Of a DNA stretch of 64,000 bases, positions 27,804-35,521 are shown piece by piece. Position 1 is the first letter of the stretch, and the number at the start of each line of letters is the position of its first letter. Position numbers and translations under genes: made by a program. This DNA is from Halobacteriovorax sp. Its GTDB lineage: Bacteria; Bdellovibrionota; Bacteriovoracia; Bacteriovoracales; Bacteriovoracaceae. The notes below the pieces were generated by a model. That model worked only from the letters and a program-made list of their open reading frames with translations, had not been told where the DNA came from and made no database searches. Where the stretch lies: contig PBIO01000014.1 of assembly GCA_002720865.1 (NCBI GenBank), positions 496,001 to 560,000 of the forward strand, read 5' to 3'.

Positions 27804-28167
27804 AGAGACCGACTCCGGAAAGAGCTAAGACCCAACACAGAACTAAAGAGATGATATTAAACTTATCATAGACGGTTCTAGATAAACTCGGTGAAATTGG
27901 ATTGGCCCAAACACTAAAATTACACCTAAGTCTTGGTAAGATATCTTGCTTCTCAATTAAAAGTAGATTGGCATTGATAATAGTTTTTAAATTAGAGTTT
28001 AGACTTTTTATTGGTCCAATAAAGCCTAGAGTAAAAGTAGGTATCCATAAGAGAATGCAGATCAGTGTAAGTGGGACTGATAAAGTTAATAGACCTAAAA
28101 TTGAAACTTGTTCTGTTTCAAAATTACTTCCACAACAATCGATCTTCGCCTTTATTTTTGAGCTCAT
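27796..28167 (-). CDS. Small membrane protein of unknown function
   Basis: A 123-residue protein with an N-terminal CC pair (KIDCCGSN), two adjacent hydrophobic segments (about 23-50) and one at the C-terminus (about 106-123). Not recognised. ATG 28167 shares a base with the stop of the PP-loop gene (TAATG) and its end overlaps the desulfurase gene by 8 bp, so it is inside the operon and clearly translated. The cysteine pair next to sulfur-handling enzymes is suggestive only. Confidence 0.6.
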   Translation of the reverse strand: MSSKIKAKIDCCGSNFETEQVSILGLLTLSVPLTLICILLWIPTFTLGFIGPIKSLNSNLKTIINANLLLIEKQDILPRLRCNFSVWANPISPSLSRTVYDKFNIISLVLCWVLALSGVGLFV

Positions 28168-28991
28168 TACAGTAACTTTTTTCCTTTCTCAGAGGTGAGA
28201 ATGGCTTCTGCCACTTTTACTTTGTCAGCAAAGAAATCTACCGTTTCGCCAACATATTCATCGTAAGTTTTATTTGCTAAGAAATATTTATTTGCAAACA
28301 TTTTAAAGAGAATAAATTGAAAACATCTAGGCTGTCTCTTCCTGTCATAAACACTGCCTTTTACATTAGGTAGTGGAGCCAGTCCTTTTTCATATAGAAT
28401 CTTTCCTGCTGTTTTCTTCTGCATTTCTTTTTCAATATCTTGCTTTGGAAGACTTTTTAACATATTGGCATTTTCCATGGAGATAAAGCTTCCTTCATCT
28501 GGAGACTCATATTCAAAAACTGGATTTGAATAAATAATGCCAAATTTTTTATAAAGATCTTTCATCTGATCAACGACAGGCTTCATTTGGGCCGGAAACA
28601 TATTCATACCCTGATTAGCCCCATCGGCTACATATTTAATATCGTGTGTGTTGCAATAATCTATGGCCTGAATATGCATACTTAATTTACATAATCCGCA
28701 AGTACTAAGGTTCATAAAACCATGTTTCATGACATTTTGAAGATAGTTCTCGTAACTTATATGTTTAAATATTTTATCAAAATTAATAATAATATGCTCA
28801 ACTCTATCAGCCCCGTATTTATCAATAAGCATTTTAGCGTTTACTTTACTGTTTTCAATCTTAGCAATACCAGCTCTATCAAAAGTTAAGAGAATTAGTT
28901 TACCAAACTCTTCAATTTGAAGAGCTGCAGCTAAGGTGGAGTCTGTTCCACCTGAAAAAAGTATGGCGCAGGTATCAGCTTGATGCTTCAT
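28167..28991 (-). CDS. PP-loop ATPase (putative sulfur transferase or adenylating enzyme)
   Basis: A 274-residue N-type ATP pyrophosphatase. SGGTDS at 13-18 is the PP-loop. STCGLCKLSMH has a CxxC (Cys98, Cys101), and YVADGANQGMN is the second nucleotide-binding motif shared with QueC, LarE and tRNA-thiolation enzymes. These enzymes adenylate a substrate before sulfur or nitrogen transfer. ATG 28991 is chosen over a GTG at 29033 because AAGGA lies five bases upstream and the longer form adds a basic tail out of family. It is paired with a cysteine desulfurase two genes downstream. Amidotransferase-type chemistry remains an alternative. Confidence 0.78.
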   Translation of the reverse strand: MKHQADTCAILFSGGTDSTLAAALQIEEFGKLILLTFDRAGIAKIENSKVNAKMLIDKYGADRVEHIIINFDKIFKHISYENYLQNVMKHGFMNLSTCGLCKLSMHIQAIDYCNTHDIKYVADGANQGMNMFPAQMKPVVDQMKDLYKKFGIIYSNPVFEYESPDEGSFISMENANMLKSLPKQDIEKEMQKKTAGKILYEKGLAPLPNVKGSVYDRKRQPRCFQFILFKMFANKYFLANKTYDEYVGETVDFFADKVKVAEAILTSEKGKKLL

Positions 28992-29178
28992 CTTTTTCCT
29001 TGTTTTCCATCTCTTTAGCCTTTCTAAGTTCACTTAAAATAAAATTAAAAATTCCGAAATAGGTAAAGTATATAGCTTGGGTAACCCAACCGAGAAACTC
29101 GCTAAAGAGTATACGAAGGCGCCATGGAAGTATTAGTCCTATAAGAGAAATAACAATTCCTATAAAGCGACCTATCAT
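28975..29178 (-). CDS. Small membrane protein of 67 residues
   Basis: A mini-protein with two hydrophobic helices (about 3-20 and 28-48) and a charged Glu/Lys-rich C-terminal tail. It overlaps the PP-loop gene by 17 bp and follows the DUF5989 gene by 18 bp, in an operon. Size, position and topology are like the SxtJ-type partners of carbamoyltransferase systems, but sequence identity to SxtJ is not visible to me. It could instead be a membrane anchor for the PP-loop enzyme. Confidence 0.55.
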   Translation of the reverse strand: MIGRFIGIVISLIGLILPWRLRILFSEFLGWVTQAIYFTYFGIFNFILSELRKAKEMENKEKDEASS

Positions 29179-29196
29179 TAGATTCCTTTAAGTTTA

Positions 29197-29385
29197 TTAA
29201 AATAGGGCATAGATGGCCGGAAGTACCGAACCTCCACCTGCCAAAGTTAGGAATAAAGTCAGAAAAGCAAAAACCATAAAAATTGGCATTAACCACCATT
29301 TCTTATTTGTTTTAATCATCATGTAGATCTCAGACAATATTTGCTTGTTCTCTTTAATCCGCTCTTTGTAGCTTTTCTTATCCAT
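29197..29385 (-). CDS. DUF5989 (SxtK-like) membrane mini-protein
   Basis: A 62-residue protein: a charged N-terminal helix, then NKKWWLMP, one transmembrane helix and the C-terminal GGSVLPAIYALF. That pattern, basic-WWLxP followed by a helix and a terminal P-x-IY-x-LF, is the DUF5989/SxtK signature. Members occur with carbamoyltransferases and SxtJ in glycan and natural product clusters; function unknown. It is the first gene of the minus-strand operon, and a second copy is encoded at 33074. Confidence 0.72.
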   Translation of the reverse strand: MDKKSYKERIKENKQILSEIYMMIKTNKKWWLMPIFMVFAFLTLFLTLAGGGSVLPAIYALF

Positions 29386-29520
29386 CGTCCTATCCTAAAG
29401 ATTTAATTAGGTCTTCATTATAACAGAGAATCGTGGTGGTTAAGCTATTAATATCGTTGAGTTTTTCTTCATAATTAAATAAATTTTATGTGCGCTGCGC
29501 AACTGAGTGAAAGTTCAATA

Positions 29521-29540
29521 AATTCATGTTCTTATGAATT
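29521..29540. promoter_or_regulatory. Short inverted repeat upstream of an SGNH gene
   Basis: AATTCAT and ATGAATT form a perfect 7-base inverted repeat around a 6-base spacer, 20 bases before the ATG at 29560 in the divergent gap. It could be an operator or a 5'-UTR hairpin; AT-rich composition makes chance possible. Confidence 0.25.
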
Positions 29541-29559
29541 CGGTGTTAGGATATTCTGT

Positions 29560-30891
29560 ATGAATCGCCAAATTCTGAGCAAAATTTCGCTTAGCTTTAT
29601 AAGCCTGGTTTTATCTCTAGTCCTGTTAGAAGGGGGACTCAGGTTGGCCGGGGCCTATATTGTCCAAGAATCTGGGCAGTCTTATACTCCCTACGAAGAA
29701 TCAAGTGATTACTCAAGGGATGAAGTTTACGAAAAATTCGGTACCAAAAAAGTGTCAGGCACTATACTGGCCATCGGTGATTCTTTTACAAATGCCGGAA
29801 ATGTAAAAAGCTTTCATAGTTATCCTTACTATTTATATGAACTTTTTTCTAAAACAAAGCAGCCAAAATCAGTTTTAAACATGGGGCTTTGTGAAGATAG
29901 CACTTTTGGAGTAAAGGATCGTTTAAAAGAGTTTATTAAGGATAATAAAACAAACCTTCCTGAGTCGGTAGTAATGTTGGTCGGTTCAGCTGATAAGTTT
30001 GAAAGGTTTGAAATTGAAAGCGACGACAAATTAAAGCTTGATTGGTACGAAGTTAATCCTCCCAGCTTCTATAAGTCACTTCGAATCTATAAAGTTTTTC
30101 GTCATATCAAGCTTTCCTTAATGCATAAATATTTATTAGGTAGCGAAGAAATTGAAGAAGGGGATTTCGATCAAGTTAAAAATGTCTATTTAGAATTAAA
30201 GGAAAAATCGCTTAAGAAAGAATATAAATTTAATGAAGATGTATATTTAGCTAAGTTACCAAATGGGTTTAAAAAATACTGTGAAGGCCTAAATATTAGC
30301 TTTTCAACAGCGAAAGAAATGATTCATTCTACCTTGATTTATATGACTAAGATTCTTTCATCTAACTTGAGACATGATGATGCCTTTTATTGGCTAGTAG
30401 ACTTAGCTAAAACCTTTCCTGAAGAGTTTTGGAGTGGAAAGTTTGAAGATGCTTATTATCGAATTATTCAAGTATACCAAATACAAAGTAAGTACGATGC
30501 TGAATTTGTGCTGACGCAGTTTAATGAAAAAACATCCTCTCATAAATATTTTAAAGAATTTTTTCAAATGATTAAAGAGCAAGAGGCTGTTGATACTTAT
30601 GTAGATAGAAAGAGGATGGAAGCCTGGAAAGAAATAATCGAGGTTACTAAAAAAAATAAGATTAAGCTTTATGTAATGAACTATCCATCAGACTATAAAA
30701 GTGCAAATGAAATAATTGGACAAGTCGTCTCGAGCAACAATGTGCACTTTATAAATAATAATCAGTATTTTAAGGATATTATCAAGAAAGAGGGTAGGGC
30801 TAAGATTTTAGAGGACGATGACCATTTAACCCCTTTTGGTTATAAACTTTTAGCAGAACATATCTTTTTGAAAATGAAGGAGAGCCCATGA
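29560..30891 (+). CDS. SGNH/GDSL-hydrolase-like protein, membrane-anchored (copy 4)
   Basis: A 443-residue paralogue of the genes at 14173, 15535 and 17002. Membrane helix about 8-28; block I GDSFTNAGN (Ser75), block II NMGLCEDS, block III GSAD (142-145, Asn replaced by Ala), block V DDDHLTP. ATG 29560 is chosen over a TTG/ATG-like start at 29488 because it has AGGA eight bases upstream and gives the same N-terminus as the other copies. It overlaps the radical SAM gene that follows by 4 bp (ATGA), tying the SGNH family to radical SAM chemistry. Confidence 0.76.
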   Translation: MNRQILSKISLSFISLVLSLVLLEGGLRLAGAYIVQESGQSYTPYEESSDYSRDEVYEKFGTKKVSGTILAIGDSFTNAGNVKSFHSYPYYLYELFSKTKQPKSVLNMGLCEDSTFGVKDRLKEFIKDNKTNLPESVVMLVGSADKFERFEIESDDKLKLDWYEVNPPSFYKSLRIYKVFRHIKLSLMHKYLLGSEEIEEGDFDQVKNVYLELKEKSLKKEYKFNEDVYLAKLPNGFKKYCEGLNISFSTAKEMIHSTLIYMTKILSSNLRHDDAFYWLVDLAKTFPEEFWSGKFEDAYYRIIQVYQIQSKYDAEFVLTQFNEKTSSHKYFKEFFQMIKEQEAVDTYVDRKRMEAWKEIIEVTKKNKIKLYVMNYPSDYKSANEIIGQVVSSNNVHFINNNQYFKDIIKKEGRAKILEDDDHLTPFGYKLLAEHIFLKMKESP

Positions 30892-31949
30892 GTGTTTATA
30901 GCTCCCTTAAAGCATTTCATTTTCCTGAAAAGGTAAAAGATTTCTTAGAAGATAAGCATAGTGCTCCGGTTCATATTAGATTAAAGCCAACCAATGCTTG
31001 TAATCATGACTGCTGGTTTTGTGCTTATAAATCATCAAATCTATCACTTGGTGAAGACATGAATAGCCGAGATTCAATTCCTCTAGAAAAAATGAAAGAA
31101 TTGATTAGTGATTTTTCTGAGATGAAAATCCATTCAGTTACCCTAAGTGGAGGAGGAGAGCCTCTGGCCTATCGTCATATTAATGAAACGATTGTTGGCT
31201 TGGGTGAAAATGGTATTAAGATTGGTGTTATAACAAACGGGACATTTTTAAAAAATGAAATTGCTAAAAATTTGAGTAAGTATGCATCATGGGTACGAAT
31301 CTCAACAGACGCTTGGGATGGAGAGTCCCTTAAAAAATCTAGATCATGTTCAGAAAAAGAATTTGATAAAATTTTAGAACAAATGAAAGCATTTTCAAGC
31401 ATGGCCAAAGATACTGAACTTGGTGTGAGCTTCATCGTGACTAAGGAAAACCACGATAAAGTTTTTATTGCTGCGGAAAAATTTAAGAATGCAGGTGCTA
31501 AGCATATAAAAATCTCTCCTTGTGTGACTTCTGTTAATGGAAAAGAGAATAACTTATATCATTTAAATATTAAGGAAAAAGTATTTGCCTTAATTAAAGA
31601 ATGTGAATCTTTAGAAGATGAGAATTTTTCTATCATAAATCACTACCATGAGATGGAAAGTGACTTTTCTAAAGACTACAAAACCTGTCCATACTTGCAG
31701 TTTTTAACAGTAATCGGGGCAGACTGTAAGGTTTATACCTGCCAAGATAAAGCATATATGGATGACGGGCTTCTCGGAAATATCACTGAGCAATCATTCA
31801 GGAAAATGTGGAATTCTGTAGAAACGATCGAGGCCATTAAGGCCCTGAATCCGAAGAAAACTTGTAATCATCACTGTGTAACAGATCCCAAAAATAAGAT
31901 TCTTAATGATTTAAAACGCTTAAAGCCAGGCCATGAAGGCTTTGTTTAA
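30888..31949 (+). CDS. Radical SAM/SPASM protein
   Basis: A 353-residue enzyme. CNHDCWFC carries Cys38, Cys42 and Cys45; LSGGGEPL is the GGE motif; ITNGTFL and RISTDAWD are barrel strands. The C-terminal domain has CPYLQF, CKVYTC and CNHHC, a typical SPASM set for auxiliary clusters. It is coupled to SGNH copy 4 upstream and followed 71 bp later by the heptose genes. SPASM proteins act on peptides or on sugars and other small molecules; here a nucleotide-sugar or heptose substrate is plausible from context only. Confidence 0.87.
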   Translation: MSVYSSLKAFHFPEKVKDFLEDKHSAPVHIRLKPTNACNHDCWFCAYKSSNLSLGEDMNSRDSIPLEKMKELISDFSEMKIHSVTLSGGGEPLAYRHINETIVGLGENGIKIGVITNGTFLKNEIAKNLSKYASWVRISTDAWDGESLKKSRSCSEKEFDKILEQMKAFSSMAKDTELGVSFIVTKENHDKVFIAAEKFKNAGAKHIKISPCVTSVNGKENNLYHLNIKEKVFALIKECESLEDENFSIINHYHEMESDFSKDYKTCPYLQFLTVIGADCKVYTCQDKAYMDDGLLGNITEQSFRKMWNSVETIEAIKALNPKKTCNHHCVTDPKNKILNDLKRLKPGHEGFV

Positions 31950-32020
31950 TGCGTGGCAAGGTTTCCCTTTTTACATAATTTGATACTCTAAACGCTCTAA
32001 TCCCCCTATAGGAAGGCATT

Positions 32021-32587
32021 TTGAACCTTAAGGATTTCACCGAAAAGTATATTGCACAAGTTATCTCACTTCTTAATTCTGTTAAAGAAAAGGAAGTGGC
32101 TTCATTTTTCGAGGAGATAAAAAATACCACTACTTCAGGTGGGAGGATTTACTTTATTGGAAATGGCGGAAGTGCTTCTACCTGTTCTCATTTTGCAAAT
32201 GATCTTTCTCGCTGTGAATTTGAAGGTGCCCCTGTTAGAGCAATCTCCTTATGTGAGAATAATTCTCTTATTACCGCGATTGCAAATGATTTTGGGTATG
32301 AAAATATTTTTAAACTTCAACTAAAAAGAGAATTGTCACAAAAGGACCTTGTTGTGGCCGTGTCAGTTTCTGGTAATTCAGAAAATCTAATTAAAGCAAT
32401 TGAGTATACCAATAACAGAAATATAAACTCTTTCGCCCTTTTGGGAAGTAATGGTGGGAAACTACAAGAACTTGTAACTTCGAGCATACATATAAATTCT
32501 GGGGCCGAAGAGTTTGGTCCTGTTGAAGATATTCATTTGGTCTTAAATCATTTGATTTCAAATTATATCCGTCGGAACTTTACCTAA
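32021..32587 (+). CDS. gmhA: Phosphoheptose isomerase-like SIS protein
   Basis: A 188-residue SIS-domain protein. GNGGSASTCSHFANDLS and a later AVSVSGNSENLI are the phosphosugar-binding loops of GmhA, which converts sedoheptulose 7-phosphate to D-glycero-D-manno-heptose 7-phosphate in the cytoplasm. The final VEDIHLVLNHLI helix carries the His pair of the family. The start is TTG with GGAAGG four bases upstream. It shares a base with the next gene (TAATG), the cytidylyltransferase-fold partner of the same pathway. Confidence 0.86.
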   Translation: MNLKDFTEKYIAQVISLLNSVKEKEVASFFEEIKNTTTSGGRIYFIGNGGSASTCSHFANDLSRCEFEGAPVRAISLCENNSLITAIANDFGYENIFKLQLKRELSQKDLVVAVSVSGNSENLIKAIEYTNNRNINSFALLGSNGGKLQELVTSSIHINSGAEEFGPVEDIHLVLNHLISNYIRRNFT

Positions 32588-33093
32588 TGAAATTTCGAGA
32601 AAAGATTTTGTCGCTTGAAGCTCTTTTTCAAAAAGCCAATGAGTTAAAGGAAACCTCAAAATCTCTGATTCATTGTCATGGTACCTTTGATCTTTTACAC
32701 CCAGGGCATTTGAAATATTTCCAAGAGGCTAAAGGATTGGGAAATATTTTAGTTGTAACTCTGACTCCGGATCGCTTTGTTAATAAAGGTGATGGTAGGC
32801 CCGTTTTTAATGAAGAGCTGAGAGTAGAAAGTATTGCTTCTCTTGAGTATGTAGACTTCGTTGCTTTAAATAACAAAGCTGATGCTGTTGATTTACTCAC
32901 CAAATTAAAACCCAATATTTATGTTAAGGGCTCCGACTATAAAAATCATGAAGATGATCCAACGGGTATGATCTCATATGAGGTACAAGCAGTGGAGGAA
33001 AATGGAGGGAAGGTTCATTATACAAATGGTATAAGATTTAGCTCCACAGATCTGATTAATAAATATTTTATTTCTAAAAAAGAGTGTAGATAA
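32587..33093 (+). CDS. hldC: Heptose 1-phosphate nucleotidyltransferase (HldC/RfaE2-like)
   Basis: A 168-residue cytidylyltransferase-fold enzyme. GTFDLLHPGH at 32-41 is the HxGH nucleotide-binding motif; VKGSDY and RFSSTDLI are the other two conserved blocks of the HldE C-terminal domain. It would activate heptose 1-phosphate with ATP (or GTP/CTP). Unlike HldE it has no ribokinase-type domain, and neither the kinase nor the bisphosphate phosphatase of the pathway is encoded nearby. Its 3' end overlaps a short antisense gene by 20 bp. Confidence 0.84.
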   Translation: MKFREKILSLEALFQKANELKETSKSLIHCHGTFDLLHPGHLKYFQEAKGLGNILVVTLTPDRFVNKGDGRPVFNEELRVESIASLEYVDFVALNNKADAVDLLTKLKPNIYVKGSDYKNHEDDPTGMISYEVQAVEENGGKVHYTNGIRFSSTDLINKYFISKKECR

Positions 33094-33226
33094 AAGGAGC
33101 AATAGGCGATGATTGGGCCAAAACCAAGAACGCTCCTATAAATACAACAAAGATAAGTACCGGAGCTAGCCAATATTTCTTTCTCACCTTCATATAGAGC
33201 CAAATTTCTTTAAAAAACTCGATCAC
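33074..33226 (-). CDS. Short DUF5989 (SxtK-like) gene, 50 residues
   Basis: A minus-strand gene found by reading the gap between the heptose gene and the carbamoyltransferase gene. It encodes KVRKKYWLAPVL, one hydrophobic helix and the C-terminal SSPIAPFIYTLF, the DUF5989/SxtK signature in an even closer match than the copy at 29197. The only start upstream is GTG at 33226, three bases after an in-frame stop, preceded by GGGG. The end overlaps the heptose gene by 20 bp. It is divergent from the carbamoyltransferase-SxtJ fusion, the family partner expected for SxtK. Confidence 0.75.
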   Translation of the reverse strand: MIEFFKEIWLYMKVRKKYWLAPVLIFVVFIGAFLVLAQSSPIAPFIYTLF

Positions 33227-33310
33227 TTACCCCATGCGTCACAACTGATAAAACCATTAAGCCTCTTAGCCTAAATATAATATACTATCTTATATCTATA
33301 TAAAGATAAA

Positions 33311-35521
33311 ATGGACCGAATGATGGATAACTACATATTAGGGCTTTCAGCTTTCTACCACGATAGCTCTGCTTGTTTGATAAGGGGAGATGAGGTTGTG
33401 GCCGCAGCTGCTGAAGAAAGGTTCAGCAGGAAGAAGCATGACCCTGACTTTCCGATTTCGGCGATTAATTATTGCTTAGAAGAAGCAGGTATAGAATTAA
33501 AAGATGTAGAAAAAATTGTTTTTTATGAAAAACCGTTTATCACTTTTGAGCGGATCTTTGAAACCTATTTAACCTATGCACCTTTTGGCTATACTTCTTT
33601 CGCGACCAGTTTTCCTATTTGGGCAAAAGAAAAAATATTCATGAAATCTCGTATTCTTGATGAGCTTAGTAAGCTAGGAGATTTACCTAAGGAGAAGATC
33701 AACTTAAATTTTTCTGCTCATCATCTCTCTCACGCGGCAGGAGCCTTCTATCCCTCTCCATTTGATTCAGCTGCAGTAATTTGTATGGATGGCGTTGGAG
33801 AATGGGCAACCACAACTATTTGGCATGGGAAAAATGAAAAACTTGAAATTAAAAAACAAATTAACTTCCCTCACTCCATAGGACTTTTATACTCAGCCTT
33901 TACCTATTTCTGCGGCTTTAAAGTTAACGATGGAGAATATAAGCTTATGGGACTCGCTCCTTATGGAGATCCAATTTACGCTGATCTGATTAAAGAAAAA
34001 CTTATTACAATCAAAGATGATGGTAGTTATGAAATGGATATGTCCTATTTCGAATATACTACTGGCCTAAGAATGACGAATTCAAAGTTTGCAGCTTTAT
34101 TTGGGGGAGAGCCTAGAAAACCTGAATCTGATATTACGCAAAGAGAAATGGACTTGGCAGCATCAGTTCAAAAAGTAACTGAAGATATAATTCTTTTGAT
34201 AGCAAAATACGCAAAAGAAATTACGGGAGAGGATAGCCTCTGTCTTAGTGGGGGAGTCGCTTTAAACTGCGTTGCAAATGGAAAGCTGTTAAGAAGCAAA
34301 CTTTTTGATGAACTTTGGATTCAGCCTGCAGCAAGTGATGCGGGGAGTGCTCTTGGATGTGCATTAGCGGCTTATTACAGCTCCAATGAGGTCAAGAGAA
34401 AAGTTAATAAATCAGACAGCATGAAAGGTTGTTACTTAGGACCAAAGTATACTGAAAAACAGATAAAAGAAGTTCTAGATCAAGCAGGAGCTACTTACAA
34501 AACTATGAATCGTGAGGAGCTAATTGAAGAAGTAAGCTCTCTCATTGCACAGGATAAGGTGATCGGTTGGTTTTCAGGAAGATCTGAGTTTGGCCCTAGG
34601 GCCTTAGGCAGTAGATCGATTTTAGGCAATGCCCTTAGTCCTGAATTGCAAAGAACGATTAATTTGAAAATAAAATATAGAGAATCATTTAGACCTTTTG
34701 CTCCTGCTATGCTGGAAGATGAATCGAATGAATACTTCGATTACGTAAAGAAGAGCCCTTATATGCTTTTAGTGGATGAAGTTAAAAAGAGTCATCAAAC
34801 GAAGCTTAGTAGTGAAGAGGAAGGCTTAAAAGGGCTAGATCGTTTAAGAGTGGCCAGAAGTACTTTACCGGCCATAACTCATGTAAATAATACGGCGAGA
34901 ATACAGACCGTAACTGATGAATCGAATCCTGATTTTTTTAAATTAATTAGCGCGGTAAAATCGAAAGTAGGTAAAGGGGTTGTTATCAATACATCCTTTA
35001 ATGTGAGAAGTGAACCTATTGTCAATTCACCCATCGATGCACTGAACTGCTTTATGAATACTGAGATGGATTATCTCGTTTTAGAAAATATTTTATTAAA
35101 AAAAGAAGATCAAAAAATTCAAAAAAAGAATGAGTCAAAGGACAGAACTCCGAAGAAAATGACGATGAGAGAACTTTTAATTTTTTGGTTAAAAGTGTAT
35201 GTCTTTATACAAATCTTAAGTTATGTTACGCTACCGTTCTTTGGATTTAAAAGAACGATTTATCCGGCGTTAGTTGCCCTCCTTCCATTTTTCTTTGCTG
35301 TCGCAACCACTGATCTCTTGTCGAGTCTTACAATTCCTTTTAAGAGACTTCTTAAGTTTATAGAAGGTGGAATAAATAAAGTTTTTCTAGGAATAATCTT
35401 TTATTTGATTTTAACACCTTACTCATTCTTGATGAAAATATTTGTGAGAAAAGAAGCATCCTCAGAAGATACTTTTTGGCAAGAAGGACAGGAACTATTG
35501 GTTAACAAGAGGCTGTTTTAA
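33311..35521 (+). CDS. NodU/CmcH-family carbamoyltransferase fused to an SxtJ-like membrane domain
   Basis: A 736-residue protein. The N-terminal 580 or so residues are an O-carbamoyltransferase: ILGLSAFYHDSSACLI, HHLSHAAGAFYPSPF (metal-binding histidines), CMDGVGEW, LSGGVALNCVANGK and FGPRALGSRSILG, with FRPFAPA and NTSFNVRSEP in the C-terminal YrdC-like part. From about 614 a membrane domain follows with three hydrophobic segments and a closing KVFLGIIFYLILTPYSFLM, which resembles SxtJ. In saxitoxin-type and many glycan clusters these are separate proteins, so this is a fusion. It would carbamoylate a hydroxyl on the glycan using carbamoyl phosphate. Confidence 0.88.
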   Translation: MDRMMDNYILGLSAFYHDSSACLIRGDEVVAAAAEERFSRKKHDPDFPISAINYCLEEAGIELKDVEKIVFYEKPFITFERIFETYLTYAPFGYTSFATSFPIWAKEKIFMKSRILDELSKLGDLPKEKINLNFSAHHLSHAAGAFYPSPFDSAAVICMDGVGEWATTTIWHGKNEKLEIKKQINFPHSIGLLYSAFTYFCGFKVNDGEYKLMGLAPYGDPIYADLIKEKLITIKDDGSYEMDMSYFEYTTGLRMTNSKFAALFGGEPRKPESDITQREMDLAASVQKVTEDIILLIAKYAKEITGEDSLCLSGGVALNCVANGKLLRSKLFDELWIQPAASDAGSALGCALAAYYSSNEVKRKVNKSDSMKGCYLGPKYTEKQIKEVLDQAGATYKTMNREELIEEVSSLIAQDKVIGWFSGRSEFGPRALGSRSILGNALSPELQRTINLKIKYRESFRPFAPAMLEDESNEYFDYVKKSPYMLLVDEVKKSHQTKLSSEEEGLKGLDRLRVARSTLPAITHVNNTARIQTVTDESNPDFFKLISAVKSKVGKGVVINTSFNVRSEPIVNSPIDALNCFMNTEMDYLVLENILLKKEDQKIQKKNESKDRTPKKMTMRELLIFWLKVYVFIQILSYVTLPFFGFKRTIYPALVALLPFFFAVATTDLLSSLTIPFKRLLKFIEGGINKVFLGIIFYLILTPYSFLMKIFVRKEASSEDTFWQEGQELLVNKRLF

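Noticed and set aside
33018-33203. A 61-codon minus-strand frame in the same gap as the DUF5989 gene
   Set aside because: It is out of frame with the DUF5989 protein and contains no family pattern; it only overlaps it.
33227-33310. AT-rich TATAAT/TATACT strings before the carbamoyltransferase gene
   Set aside because: A promoter is likely in this gap, but no -35 box at proper spacing could be chosen, so no site is listed.
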